A DNA stretch of 64,000 nucleotides from positions 3,534,001 through 3,598,000 of the forward strand of contig NZ_CP132911.1 in NCBI RefSeq assembly GCF_036320485.1, read 5' to 3'. Numbering within the stretch: position 1 is the stretch's first letter; each line of letters opens with the position of its first letter. Below are positions 28,475 to 41,366 of this stretch, piece by piece. A model generated the notes under the pieces. It saw only the letters and a list, made by a program, of their open reading frames with translations. It did not search any database and was not told the origin of the DNA. Source of the stretch: Dyella sp. A6. Lineage in GTDB: Bacteria > Pseudomonadota > Gammaproteobacteria > Xanthomonadales > Rhodanobacteraceae. The position numbers and the translations under genes are program-made.

Positions 28475-29467
28475 ATGGTTCAGGGATGTGAAGATCGACA
28501 GGTCGAATCCGACCTGCCCCGCGCTCCGCGCGTTTCCTATCGCATGACCGATGCCCGCACGCTGCTGGATAACCCCGGCACCTTGGCGGTCATCGGCTTT
28601 GGCAAAGGCACTGCCGCCGTCGACGATCCGCGCTGGCTGCGGGTCGAGCTGGAGTCCTTCGATGCGCCGGCCCCGCTGGAGCTTTGGCAGGTGGAGGCGG
28701 AGGTCGCGCACGGCCAGGTCGACGACCTGCGCTGGTCGATCGGCGGTGGCTGGCTGTTCGCCGCGATCGAGGTGGACGAAGACGCGTACGGCGGCCCCGC
28801 CGGTGCCGCACGGCACGCCTACGCCAGCCTCCGTCGCTTCCTGGGCGAGCGCAGCGAGCAGCATGTACTGCGGATCTGGAACTACATCGGTGCGATCAAT
28901 CACGGCGAGGGTGACCAGGAACGCTACAAGCAGTTCTGCGACGGCCGCGCCGAGGGCCTGGGTGACTTCTTCGCCAACGGCTATCCTGCCGCTACCGCGA
29001 TTGGTCATCACGGCGACGATGCGCGTCTGCAGATCTACCTGCTGGCCAGCGCGCATGCCGGCGCGCGCGTGGAAAATCCCCGCCAGCTCAGCGCCTGGCG
29101 TTATCCGCGCCAGTACGGCCGCACCTCGCCGGGCTTCGCCCGCGCGATGACGCTGCCGGCGCAGGACGTATTGGCGATCTCCGGCACGGCCGCCATCGTC
29201 GGCCACGCGTCCACCCATGAAGGCAACCTGGACGCGCAGCTCAACGAGACCCTGACCAATCTCGAAGCCCTGCTGGCCAGCGCGGACATGCCCGCCGGCT
29301 TCGATACGCACTCGCCGCTGAAGGCCTACGTCCGCCACCCTGCCGATGCGCCGCGCGTGCGCGACCTGTTGCATCAGCGCCTGCCCGGCGTACCGGTGCT
29401 ACTGCTGCACGGCGACGTCTGCCGCAGCGAGCTGCTGGTGGAACTGGACGGCTGGCGTTACGCCTGA
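28475..29467 (+). CDS. xanB2: XanB2-like chorismatase (3-/4-hydroxybenzoate synthase)
   Basis: The 330-residue protein has the chorismatase-family layout related to RidA/YjgF folds, with the RIWNYIGAINHGEGDQERYKQF and GYPAATAIGHHGDDARLQIYLLA signatures in the N-terminal two thirds. XanB2 of Xanthomonas cleaves chorismate to 3-hydroxybenzoate, the xanthomonadin starter, and 4-hydroxybenzoate, a ubiquinone precursor. The upstream start at 28475 is kept because the family has an N-terminal extension before the VIGFGKG segment. It is divergent from the ACP gene. Confidence 0.88.
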   Translation: MVQGCEDRQVESDLPRAPRVSYRMTDARTLLDNPGTLAVIGFGKGTAAVDDPRWLRVELESFDAPAPLELWQVEAEVAHGQVDDLRWSIGGGWLFAAIEVDEDAYGGPAGAARHAYASLRRFLGERSEQHVLRIWNYIGAINHGEGDQERYKQFCDGRAEGLGDFFANGYPAATAIGHHGDDARLQIYLLASAHAGARVENPRQLSAWRYPRQYGRTSPGFARAMTLPAQDVLAISGTAAIVGHASTHEGNLDAQLNETLTNLEALLASADMPAGFDTHSPLKAYVRHPADAPRVRDLLHQRLPGVPVLLLHGDVCRSELLVELDGWRYA

Positions 29468-29515
29468 GCTGCGTGCCTCAGCCCACCGGATAGCTACCGG
29501 GCCGGGGCCGCAAAC

Positions 29516-30892
29516 TCACGCCGTCGGCTTTTTGGTCGGCCGCCGCCAACCGCGTACGGTGGCCTGACCACCACGTGCCAGTGTCAGTTCGTGTGGCGGC
29601 GCGTTCTTGGTGATCACCGAGCCGGCCCCGATGGTGGCGCCCTCGCCGATCGTCACCGGCGCGACCAGCGCGCTGTTCGAACCGATGAAGACATCGTTCT
29701 CGATCCGGGTGACGAACTTGTTCACACCGTCGTAGTTGCAGGTGATGGTGCCCGCACCCACGTTCACGCCCTGACCGATCTCGGCGTCGCCGAGGTAGCT
29801 CAGGTGATTGGCCTTGCTGTTCCGGCCGATGCGGGTTTTCTTGACCTCGACGAAATTGCCCACGTGCACGCCGGCTTCCAGCTCCGCGCCGGGACGGAGC
29901 CGCGCGAACGGACCGATCACGCACGGACCATGGGTCACCACGCCTTCCAGGTCGCAATGGGCCAGTACCTGCGTGCCGGCTGCCAGACGCACGTCCTTCA
30001 GGCGCGTGAACGGCCCGATCCGCACATCTTCGCCCAACGTCACCGCCCCTTCCAGGATCACGCTGACATCCAGTTCCACATCGCAGCCAGTCTCGACTGC
30101 GCCGCGCACGTCGACGCGTGCAGGATCAGCCATGCGCACTCCCGCATGCAGCAGTTCACCCACCGCGCGCTGGCGATATTTCGCCTCCAGCCCGGCCAGC
30201 TGCTGCGGGTTGTTGGCGCCGGCAGCCTCGGCCGGATCGTCGCTCTCGATGCACAGCGCCGGCCGATGTTCGGCCGCGGCCATGCCGAAAATATCGGTGA
30301 GGTAGTACTCGCCCTGCGCATTGTCGCGGTCGAGCCGACCGACCCAGCGCGCCAGCGCATCGGCGTCACCCGCCAGGATGCCGGTGTTGACCAGGTTGAT
30401 CGCGCGCTGGCTGTCGTCGGCATCCTTCTCCTCCACCACCGCGCGGACCCGCGCGTTACCGTCGCGGAACACGCGCCCGTAGCCGGCGGGATTGTCGACA
30501 CGAGTCACCAGCAGGTTCAGCGCGGCGTCCGCTTCGACCAGACGCTGCAGCGTGGAACTGCGGATCAACGGCACGTCGCCGTAAAGGACAAGCACGCGCG
30601 CATCGCCCGGGACATCGCGCAGCGCCTGCCCGACCGCGTGGCCGGTGCCAAGCCGCTCGGCCTGCAGCACCCAGTTCAGGCCGGCGTATCCGTCGAACGC
30701 TGCCAGCACCTGGTCGCCGCCGTGCCCGTAGACCAGATGGATCGCTGCCGGCTGCAACGCCTGGGCCGTGTCCAGCACGTGCGCCAGCAGGGGGCGGCCG
30801 GCCAGCGGCATCAGCACCTTGGGTTTTTTCGACTTCATCCGCTTGCCTTCGCCGGCGGCGAGGACGATGACGTGCAACGGAGCGTGTCTCAT
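29516..30892 (-). CDS. glmU: Bifunctional N-acetylglucosamine-1-P uridyltransferase / glucosamine-1-P acetyltransferase
   Basis: The start at 30892 ([19 protein letters not shown]) is preferred over 30916. The 458-residue protein has the N-terminal nucleotidyltransferase with [15 protein letters not shown] and a C-terminal left-handed beta-helix of hexapeptide repeats (about 250-445) with [20 protein letters not shown]. It makes UDP-GlcNAc for peptidoglycan and lipopolysaccharide. Length and domains are complete. In many gammaproteobacteria it directly follows the atp operon; here only a small lipoprotein gene separates them. Confidence 0.97.
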   Translation of the reverse strand: MRHAPLHVIVLAAGEGKRMKSKKPKVLMPLAGRPLLAHVLDTAQALQPAAIHLVYGHGGDQVLAAFDGYAGLNWVLQAERLGTGHAVGQALRDVPGDARVLVLYGDVPLIRSSTLQRLVEADAALNLLVTRVDNPAGYGRVFRDGNARVRAVVEEKDADDSQRAINLVNTGILAGDADALARWVGRLDRDNAQGEYYLTDIFGMAAAEHRPALCIESDDPAEAAGANNPQQLAGLEAKYRQRAVGELLHAGVRMADPARVDVRGAVETGCDVELDVSVILEGAVTLGEDVRIGPFTRLKDVRLAAGTQVLAHCDLEGVVTHGPCVIGPFARLRPGAELEAGVHVGNFVEVKKTRIGRNSKANHLSYLGDAEIGQGVNVGAGTITCNYDGVNKFVTRIENDVFIGSNSALVAPVTIGEGATIGAGSVITKNAPPHELTLARGGQATVRGWRRPTKKPTA

Positions 30893-30949
30893 GGGCGTCT
30901 GCCTTGACCTTTGCAAGCGGGGAGCTTCAAAGCATGGCAGACGCGGCTG

Positions 30950-30971
30950 CCGGCGTCACGAGCGACGCCGG
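30950..30971 (-). terminator. Candidate terminator between the lipoprotein gene and glmU
   Basis: An 8-base-pair GC stem (30950-30957 with 30964-30971) with a 6-base loop lies just after the lipoprotein stop on the minus strand. There is no clear T tract. Confidence 0.4.
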
Positions 30972-30986
30972 ACCGGCCGCGTCGAC

Positions 30987-31523
30987 CTAGCCGGCTGCGG
31001 GAGACGGCAGATCCGCGTTCGTTGCGGTCCCGACCTTGCCGTCATGGCAGGTGAAGCTGAATTCGTAGGGCAGGCTGAACGGCTTGGTGACGGTTTCGAC
31101 CGGGTGCGTGTCGCCATTGGCATCGGAAGCCCAGCGACTGATGGTCAGCGGGGAGAACGTCCATTGCATCGCCGCGGCACGCACCGCCTCGACAAAGGCA
31201 GTCGGCGCAGCTGGTGATGGCGTCGCGCGTACAGCATCCACTCGGCCATGGGCATCGACGATCAGTAGGGCCCGGAGTGTCACCCTGGCCGGACAGCGGG
31301 CCAGCCACGATAACGGATATACCGGGTCGGGATGGTCGACCGGGGTCGCGCCGATCGCGGTCGAACCCAGCGCCAGTGCATAGCGCTGCATATGGCGACC
31401 CGGCAACGTCCGGAAACTGGATTGCCCCTGGTGTGTCGATGGCGGTGCCACGACCCGCTGGCTGGCGCAGCCGCCCAGCAGCACCAGCAGAGCCGCAGTG
31501 CTTGTTCGCATGCATCGTGTCAT
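30987..31523 (-). CDS. Lipoprotein with TonB C-terminal-like domain
   Basis: The start at 31523 has an AGGGAA ribosome binding site; an alternative at 31511 gives the same lipobox (LLGGC). The mature part of about 155 residues has a region resembling the TonB C-terminal fold: HPDPVYPLSWLARCPARVTLRALLIVDAHGRVDAVRATPS, then a final strand with FSLPYEFSF. Such periplasmic lipoproteins of unknown function are common in Xanthomonadales. It is unrelated to the adjacent atp operon and is separated from it by a terminator. Confidence 0.65.
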   Translation of the reverse strand: MTRCMRTSTAALLVLLGGCASQRVVAPPSTHQGQSSFRTLPGRHMQRYALALGSTAIGATPVDHPDPVYPLSWLARCPARVTLRALLIVDAHGRVDAVRATPSPAAPTAFVEAVRAAAMQWTFSPLTISRWASDANGDTHPVETVTKPFSLPYEFSFTCHDGKVGTATNADLPSPAAG

Positions 31524-31610
31524 GTTGGCTTTCCCTGCCCGTTCGTACCGCCGGCACGGCAAGGGTTGCCAATGTAGTCCATCAGCGTGCCACCGATCAC
31601 CCGAAACGCA

Positions 31611-31633
31611 GACGCCGGCACGAGGCCGGCGTC
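31611..31633 (-). terminator. Terminator of the ATP synthase operon
   Basis: A perfect 9-base-pair stem (31611-31619 with 31625-31633) with a 5-base loop lies about 30 bases past the atpC stop, followed on the minus strand by a short GTTT tract. Confidence 0.65.
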
Positions 31634-31664
31634 CGGATCAGCGTCAGGCGGATGCGCGCCCGGA

Positions 31665-32090
31665 TCAGTGCTTGAGGTTGCGGCGCAACCGCTCCAGCGC
31701 CTGCAACTGGGCCAGTGCCTCGGCCAGCTTGGCCTGGGCCTCGGCCACCTCCAACTCGTCGCTGCGGCTGGCCAGGGCGTCCTCGGCTTCCTTCTTCGCG
31801 CGCTGGGCAGCGGCTTCATCCAGGTCGGCGGCGCGCTTGGCGGTGTCGGCCAGCACGGTGACCACCTGTGGCTGCACTTCGAGAATGCCGCCGGAGACGT
31901 AGAACTGCTGGCGCTCGCCACCAGCCTGCAGCACCTCGACATGGCCGGGCTTGAGGCGGGTGATCAGCGGCGCGTGGCGGGGCGTGATGCCCAGCTCGCC
32001 CAGCTCGCCGGTGGCGATCACCATCGTCGCGTCGCCGTGGAAAATCTCGGCTTCGGCGCTGACGATATCGACACGAATGGTGTGTTCCAT
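31665..32090 (-). CDS. atpC: ATP synthase epsilon subunit
   Basis: The ATG at 32090 ([13 protein letters not shown]) gives 141 residues; the longer frame from 32171 has a non-conserved head. It has the N-terminal beta-sandwich with [19 protein letters not shown] and a C-terminal helical hairpin with the [29 protein letters not shown] character. It inhibits the rotary motor and links the central stalk to the c-ring. It is the last gene of the atp operon. Confidence 0.96.
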   Translation of the reverse strand: MEHTIRVDIVSAEAEIFHGDATMVIATGELGELGITPRHAPLITRLKPGHVEVLQAGGERQQFYVSGGILEVQPQVVTVLADTAKRAADLDEAAAQRAKKEAEDALASRSDELEVAEAQAKLAEALAQLQALERLRRNLKH

Positions 32091-32185
32091 GACGGTTCCA
32101 GTATGGCCGGGACGCATTGCCCCGGCGTGTTGCTGCCTACGCTGCCCACCGGCCGAAACCGGCGTGGCCATCCATCATCGGTCGA

Positions 32186-33743
<1,558 letters not shown>

Positions 33744-34661
33744 TCATACCGCGGCGGCACCGCCGACGATCTCCGAGATTTCCTGCGTGATCGCCGCCTG
33801 ACGCGCCTTGTTGTAGCTGAGCGTCAGCGTGTCGATCACCTTGCTGGCGTTGTCCGACGCGCTCTTCATCGCCACCATGCGCGCCGCGTGTTCGCTGGCG
33901 AGATTTTCCAGCACGCCCTGGTACACCACCGACTCGATGTAACGGCCGAGCACGTGCTCCAGCACCGTCTGCGCGTCAGGCTCGTACAGGTAGTCCCAGT
34001 CGTGGGCCTGCTCCAGCTTCACGCCGGCATAGGCCGAATCGCCTGCCGTCTCCTGTGCCTTCAGTTCCGACGCTACCAGCGGCAACGGCAGCAGCGCGTC
34101 GATCGACGGCTTCTGCGTCATCGTGTTGACGAAGTCGTTGTAGGCGAGGAACACGCGATCCAGGCCATTGGCGGTATAGGCGTCCAGCACCACCTTGATC
34201 ACGCCGACCAGCTGCTCCAGCTTCGGCCGGTCGCCCAGATGGGTCACGCTGCCGGTCAGGTTCACGCCCTTGATGCGGCGGAAGAACTGCACGGCCTTCT
34301 GGCCCACGGCCACCACATCGACCTGCGCGCCCTTGTCCTGCCACTCGCGCACCTGCGCCAGCGTGCGGCGGAACAGGTTGGAGTTCAGGCCGCCGCACAG
34401 ACCGCGGTCGGTGGACACCACGATGAAGCCCACGCGGGCCACGCTCGAACGCTCGGTCAGGAACGGGTGGCTGAACTCCGTGCTGGCCTGGGCGACATGC
34501 GCGATCACCTTGCGCATCGAGTGCGCGTAGGGGCGCGAGGCCTTCATCAGATCCTGCGCCTTGCGGATCTTCGAGGCCGAGACCATCTCCAGCGCACGCG
34601 TCACCTTGCGCATGTTCTGCGTGCTCTTGATCTTGGTTTTGATTTCGCGTCCGCTTGCCAT
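33744..34661 (-). CDS. atpG: ATP synthase gamma subunit
   Basis: The 305-residue protein has the N-terminal coiled-coil start [30 protein letters not shown] and the C-terminal [29 protein letters not shown], both conserved. It is the rotor shaft joining F1 to the c-ring. It is slightly longer than the E. coli protein (287 residues), with insertion in the central Rossmann-like part, which is usual in Xanthomonadales. Confidence 0.97.
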   Translation of the reverse strand: MASGREIKTKIKSTQNMRKVTRALEMVSASKIRKAQDLMKASRPYAHSMRKVIAHVAQASTEFSHPFLTERSSVARVGFIVVSTDRGLCGGLNSNLFRRTLAQVREWQDKGAQVDVVAVGQKAVQFFRRIKGVNLTGSVTHLGDRPKLEQLVGVIKVVLDAYTANGLDRVFLAYNDFVNTMTQKPSIDALLPLPLVASELKAQETAGDSAYAGVKLEQAHDWDYLYEPDAQTVLEHVLGRYIESVVYQGVLENLASEHAARMVAMKSASDNASKVIDTLTLSYNKARQAAITQEISEIVGGAAAV

Positions 34662-34703
34662 CGTCTTCTATCCGACAGGGACGGGCCGAAGCCCGTCTCG
34701 TGA

Positions 34704-36254
<1,551 letters not shown>

Positions 36255-36287
36255 GGTCGTTATCCTAAAGATCTAGAAACGAGTTAA

Positions 36288-36360
36288 GAGGAGTGAGTGG
36301 TGAGCAAGAGCGGCGTGGCAGATGGCTTTCCACTCGTTTCTCACTTCTCCCCACTCTTTT
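36288..36360. repeat. Dispersed imperfect palindromic repeat, copy C, inside the atp operon
   Basis: GAGTGAGTGG (36291-36300) pairs partly with CCACTC (36351-36356), and the right arm carries the shared CTCACTTCTC (36340-36349) found in copies A and B. It sits between atpH and atpA, genes that are usually nearly contiguous. Confidence 0.6.
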
Positions 36361-36366
36361 CTGCTG

Positions 36367-36900
36367 TCAATGCGTAAGCGCGCCGGCCAGACGCTCCAGG
36401 CGTCCGCGCGCGGAACCGTCGATCACCTCGTCGCCGGTGTCGATCACCACGCCGCCCAGCAGCGTCGGATCGACAGCCGTTTCAAGCTCGATCTCGCGCT
36501 TGAAGCGGCGCTTGAGCGACGCCTTGAGCTGCTCGGCCTGCGTGGCATCCAGCGTCATCGCGCTGGTCACCTTGACCAGCAGCTGCGACTCGGACTCGCG
36601 CTTGTACTGCTCGAACAACTCGGCCACCTCGGGCAGCAACTGCATCCGCCGATGCGCCGCCAGTTCGCCCAGGAAACGGGCGAACGGCGCGTCGTCGGTC
36701 ATGCCCTGCGGCAGATGCAGCGCCACCAGCTGTGCAGGCTGCACGCGCGGATCGTTGGCCAGGCTGGCCACGTGCGGATCGTTCGCCACGGCCGCGGCGA
36801 ACGACAGTGCCTGCGACCATGCCGCCAGCGCGCCCGCCGCATGGGCCAGCTCGAATGCCGCACGTGCGTAGGGTCGGGCGAGGGTGATTGACTGGGCCAT
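36367..36900 (-). CDS. atpH: ATP synthase delta subunit
   Basis: The 177-residue protein starts MAQSITLARPYARAAFELA, the conserved N-terminal helical bundle, and ends with the IDTGDEVIDGSARGRLERL signature. It joins F1 alpha to the peripheral stalk b subunits. It is 3 bases from atpF. Confidence 0.96.
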   Translation of the reverse strand: MAQSITLARPYARAAFELAHAAGALAAWSQALSFAAAVANDPHVASLANDPRVQPAQLVALHLPQGMTDDAPFARFLGELAAHRRMQLLPEVAELFEQYKRESESQLLVKVTSAMTLDATQAEQLKASLKRRFKREIELETAVDPTLLGGVVIDTGDEVIDGSARGRLERLAGALTH

Positions 36901-36903
36901 CGA

Positions 36904-37374
36904 TCAGATCTCGGCGGCGAGCTGGTCGAGCAGCGCCTTGTGCGCGGCCGGATCGATCTCGCGCTGGACGATCTTGCTGGCGCCCTGCACGGCCAGCGTG
37001 CCCACGCGCTCACGTAGTTCGTCACGGGCGCGCTGTGCCATCGAGGCGATCTCGTCCTGCGCCAGCGCCTTCTGCCGGTTCACTTCGGAAATGGCGTCGG
37101 CACGAGCCTTGTCGAGGATCTGATTGGCCTGCTGCTGGGCCTTGTCGATGATCTCGGCCGCCTTCTGGCGGGCGTCGCGGATCTCCGCGGCCACCTTGGC
37201 GTCGGCGTCCTTCAGTTCGGCATGCGCGCGCTCGGCCGCACCCAGGCCGTCAGCGATCTTGCGCTGGCGTTCCTCGATGGCCTTGTTGAGATGCGGCCAA
37301 ATGAAATGGACGCAGAACCAGATCAGAATGGCGAACGAGATCATCTCGCCAATCAGGGTCGCGTTGAATTGCAT
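36904..37374 (-). CDS. atpF: ATP synthase subunit b
   Basis: The 156-residue protein has one N-terminal membrane helix (about 5-25, [17 protein letters not shown]) and then a long charged coiled coil rich in Ala, Glu, Lys and Asp. It is the dimeric peripheral stalk that holds the stator. Length and composition are standard. Confidence 0.97.
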   Translation of the reverse strand: MQFNATLIGEMISFAILIWFCVHFIWPHLNKAIEERQRKIADGLGAAERAHAELKDADAKVAAEIRDARQKAAEIIDKAQQQANQILDKARADAISEVNRQKALAQDEIASMAQRARDELRERVGTLAVQGASKIVQREIDPAAHKALLDQLAAEI

Positions 37375-37451
37375 CGCTGCGTTACCTGTGCATGCGGATT
37401 ACGGATGGCACGGGCGCCTGGCGCCCGTGCCGGACGGTTGCTGCAGACCGG

Positions 37452-38612
<1,161 letters not shown>

Positions 38613-38978
38613 TCAACCCTTGAATCTGAATGCCATCAGATTGACCGCATAAGCCGCCACCAGCCCCGAAATGGCGGCCAGCGGCGGCAACTTGTATTGA
38701 ACCAGGATCATGATCAACCCTCCGAGGACCACGATCCATTTGAGAATCAGGCCGGTAAGCAGATGCACAAGCGCACTGCCACCATTGCCCAGCCCGCTGA
38801 AGGTACGTGCCGACATCAACGCCGTACCCAGCGCCACGATGACCACACCCGCCACTGCAGCCAAGGCCTCGCGGCGCCCCCACGCCAGAAAGGCCAGGCC
38901 GACCAGCAAAGCCGCAACCAGCTGCCAGAGCAGCATGCGCAGCGCGAGGCGACGACCGGAAGCTAGACTGTTGAGCAC
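38613..38978 (-). CDS. atpI: ATP synthase subunit I
   Basis: I choose the GTG at 38978 (VLNSLASGRRLALRML), preceded by GGAAA, because related proteins start at this point; an ATG at 39023 would add 15 unlike residues. The 121-residue protein has four membrane helices (about 12-30, 38-58, 75-95, 100-118). AtpI assists assembly of the c-ring and possibly Mg2+ supply and is the usual first gene of the operon. The start choice is the main uncertainty. Confidence 0.85.
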   Translation of the reverse strand: MLNSLASGRRLALRMLLWQLVAALLVGLAFLAWGRREALAAVAGVVIVALGTALMSARTFSGLGNGGSALVHLLTGLILKWIVVLGGLIMILVQYKLPPLAAISGLVAAYAVNLMAFRFKG

Positions 38979-39109
38979 GTGAGGTTTCCGCGCGGTTCGC
39001 ACCAGGCAGTTCCAACCAGCCACGGGCTACGATTCAATCTGTTGAAGTATATCAGTGCGTCTTTTCTTGCGGCAAGCTGGACGACCGGAAACAGCATCAC
39101 GCAGCGCAC

Positions 39110-39140
39110 AAAAAACGGGCCGAACTGGGGAGTTCGGCCC
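39110..39140 (-). terminator. Rho-independent terminator of the phasin gene
   Basis: A perfect 10-base-pair stem (39117-39126 with 39131-39140) with GGGG in the loop is followed on the minus strand by six T residues (39115-39110). This is the clearest intrinsic terminator in the window and lies just past the phasin stop at 39189. Confidence 0.88.
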
Positions 39141-39188
39141 GGAGGTATCGCGGAAGGGGAGAGTCGCGATCAGTACGGTAAATACGAA

Positions 39189-39578
39189 TTACTTGGCGGC
39201 AGCCTTCTTGGCGGCGACGGGTGCAGCGGCCACGGCATCGTTGGCAGCCTGTTGCTGAGCCTGAAGGAGCGAGCTGAGCGACTCAGCCGTCTTCTGGGTC
39301 ACAGCCATGATTTCGCGGCTCACCGCCACAGCCTCTTCGGCCTGGTCACGGGTCAGGCTGGCGCCCTTTTCCCAGATTCCGCGCAGCGCTTCGAGATCGC
39401 GCACTTCGGAAACCTGGGCCACGTAATCGGCGGTGCTGCGCGCCTGCTTTTCGAAAGCCTTCAGCTGAAGCTCGGTCACCTGCTCCAGCCCCTTCAGGGC
39501 CACTGCCTGCGCCTTGAAGGCGTTGTCGGTGAACTGCTTGGCGTAAGCGAAAGCTTGAGTGTTCAGTTGCTGTGTCAT
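39189..39578 (-). CDS. Phasin family protein
   Basis: The start at 39578 (MTQQLNTQAFAYAKQF) has a GAGGGA ribosome binding site. The 129-residue amphipathic helical protein has the phasin pattern of heptads with QAxALKGLEQVTELQLKA and a C-terminal Ala/Lys-rich tail (AAKKAAAK). Phasins coat polyhydroxyalkanoate granules, though many Xanthomonadales encode them without a nearby PHA synthase. It has its own AT-rich promoter region (39579-39719) and intrinsic terminator. Confidence 0.88.
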   Translation of the reverse strand: MTQQLNTQAFAYAKQFTDNAFKAQAVALKGLEQVTELQLKAFEKQARSTADYVAQVSEVRDLEALRGIWEKGASLTRDQAEEAVAVSREIMAVTQKTAESLSSLLQAQQQAANDAVAAAPVAAKKAAAK

Positions 39579-39719
39579 GGCTATGTCCCTCACAAGGGAT
39601 GTCTGGGAGTGAGACAAAGCCTAACAAGCTTTTTTGTGCAATGCAATATATTTTTTCTGAACGAAGCGATTTTTTTTGAATTACGCTTTTGTTTCATATA
39701 CTTGACACCGAAGCGTCAG

Positions 39720-40094
39720 TCATCGCGCCGCGTCAAAATCTGCTTTCGAGCAACTGGCGCCCGACGTACAGGTCTCGTGGACCACGACTTTGTCCAGACC
39801 GGGGAGGCTCGGTACCAGCTTTTGCCAGATCCAGCGCGACAACATCTCGCTGGTGGGATTCTCCAGCCCTTCGATGTCGTTGAGGTAATGGTGATCGAGC
39901 TGCTCGAACAGCGGCGCGAAAGCCGCCTTCACATCGGCGAAGTCCATCACCCAGCCCATCTGCGGGTCCGGCTCTCCCGCCACGTGGATCTCCACCTTGA
40001 AGGAGTGCCCGTGCAGGCGCGAGCACTTGTGCCCCGGCGGCACGTTCGGCAGCCGGTGCGCCGCCTCAATGTGGAATGTCTTGAAGATATGCAT
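39720..40094 (-). CDS. queD: 6-carboxy-5,6,7,8-tetrahydropterin synthase QueD
   Basis: The 124-residue protein of the PTPS fold shows the zinc-binding His set HRLP and [10 protein letters not shown], with Cys in [10 protein letters not shown], and the catalytic Glu/His near the C-terminus ([13 protein letters not shown]). It converts dihydroneopterin triphosphate to carboxytetrahydropterin in queuosine biosynthesis. It stands alone; the other que genes are not in the window. Confidence 0.92.
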   Translation of the reverse strand: MHIFKTFHIEAAHRLPNVPPGHKCSRLHGHSFKVEIHVAGEPDPQMGWVMDFADVKAAFAPLFEQLDHHYLNDIEGLENPTSEMLSRWIWQKLVPSLPGLDKVVVHETCTSGASCSKADFDAAR

Positions 40095-40121
40095 GCGCCC
40101 ATTGTAAGCGCTTGCAGCACT

Positions 40122-41366
40122 TCAAAGCGGCCGCGGCGCGGGCGCACCGACACGCGCAGCCAGATCCGCCAGCACATTCATGTAGTTGATACATGCATCG
40201 TAGGGTGACTCGAACGGGCTGAAGTACTGGTGCACGTCGCCATCGGCCCAGTGCTTGGTGGACATGTAATAGGCATGGTCGCTGGTCAGCAGGCGCCGCC
40301 AGTCTTCCAGCGTGGCGACAGCATCGGCCGCGTGGCGGGCGTGATGGCGACGCACGAACGGCTCCAGCGCGAAAGCCTCGGTCAGTGCGGCACGCTGGAT
40401 CGCATTGCCGTCCCAGGCGGAGATATCGCGTTCCTGATCCGCCCACGAAAACGGCGTCGGCATCGACAGGCCAGCGGCATCCGCGGGAACGTGTGCCAGC
40501 GCTTCGGAGGGCTTGATGAAGCGGAACCCTCGCCGTTTCAGCAACTCGCCGGGCAAGGCCCGCATGAAGTCGAAGATGCCGGTGTCGGCCCACTGGTGCT
40601 CGCCAAAGGTCTCGTAGTCCATGAACAGGCCGAGGAAACCGCGCCCGTGCGCCTCGGGCGGCAGTGCCTCGGCCTCGCCCTGCAACCAGTCGGCATAACG
40701 CTCGACGCTCAACGGCCAGGCTGTCCAGCGACGATCGGAAAAGCGGAATGCGATGTCATCGCTGAGCCGGTAATGCCGAGGCAGCGCCACCAGCGACGGG
40801 GCTGCCGCGAAACGATAGGGCGTGGTCACGCTGCGCCAGCCGAACAGCTTGTCGGCACCCTCGATGCACAGGCCGCCATAACCCAGCGCCGCCACCTGTG
40901 CCGCCACCGCGTCGCTGGTGATCAGTTCGGTATTGCGGAACACGCGCCCGGTCGCACCCAGCAGGCGCCGGCAGACCGCGCGATGATGGCGCACCTGAGC
41001 AGCGAACTCGCGAGGGCTGTAGAGCGCCGCCAGGCTGTGATGCGATGTCTCCGCGAGCAGTTCCACCTGCCCGGTGGCGAGCAGGCGACGGTACGACGTC
41101 AGCACCTCCGGCGCGAACGCGGCCATCTGCTCCAGCGCCGTGGCGGTGATCGAGAACGCCACGCGGAAATGCGGGCGATAACGCTCGATCAGCTCTGCCA
41201 GCAGCGCATTCATCGGCAGATAGCACTTCTGCGCCACCCGCCGAAGGATCTCGGCATTCACGGCGGCATCGAAATAATCGTGACTGTGCCCGACCTCACG
41301 GAACGGGTAGCGCCGCAGTCGCCACGGCTGATGCACCTGGAAATAGAAGCAGATGTCCAGGCTCAT
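40122..41366 (-). CDS. Glycoside hydrolase family 57 (alpha-amylase / branching-enzyme type)
   Basis: The start at 41366 (MSLDICFYFQVHQPWRL) overlaps the stop of the upstream GT4 gene and opens with the GH57 motif HQP. Further conserved regions are RNTELITSD, with the probable nucleophile Glu, and GLFMDYETFGEHQW with the acid Asp. The 414-residue protein belongs to the family of amylopullulanase, 4-alpha-glucanotransferase and branching enzymes acting on alpha-glucans. Coupling to a glycogen-synthase-like GT4 suggests a glucan-forming or branching role, but the activity is not decided by sequence. Confidence 0.88.
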   Translation of the reverse strand: MSLDICFYFQVHQPWRLRRYPFREVGHSHDYFDAAVNAEILRRVAQKCYLPMNALLAELIERYRPHFRVAFSITATALEQMAAFAPEVLTSYRRLLATGQVELLAETSHHSLAALYSPREFAAQVRHHRAVCRRLLGATGRVFRNTELITSDAVAAQVAALGYGGLCIEGADKLFGWRSVTTPYRFAAAPSLVALPRHYRLSDDIAFRFSDRRWTAWPLSVERYADWLQGEAEALPPEAHGRGFLGLFMDYETFGEHQWADTGIFDFMRALPGELLKRRGFRFIKPSEALAHVPADAAGLSMPTPFSWADQERDISAWDGNAIQRAALTEAFALEPFVRRHHARHAADAVATLEDWRRLLTSDHAYYMSTKHWADGDVHQYFSPFESPYDACINYMNVLADLAARVGAPAPRPL

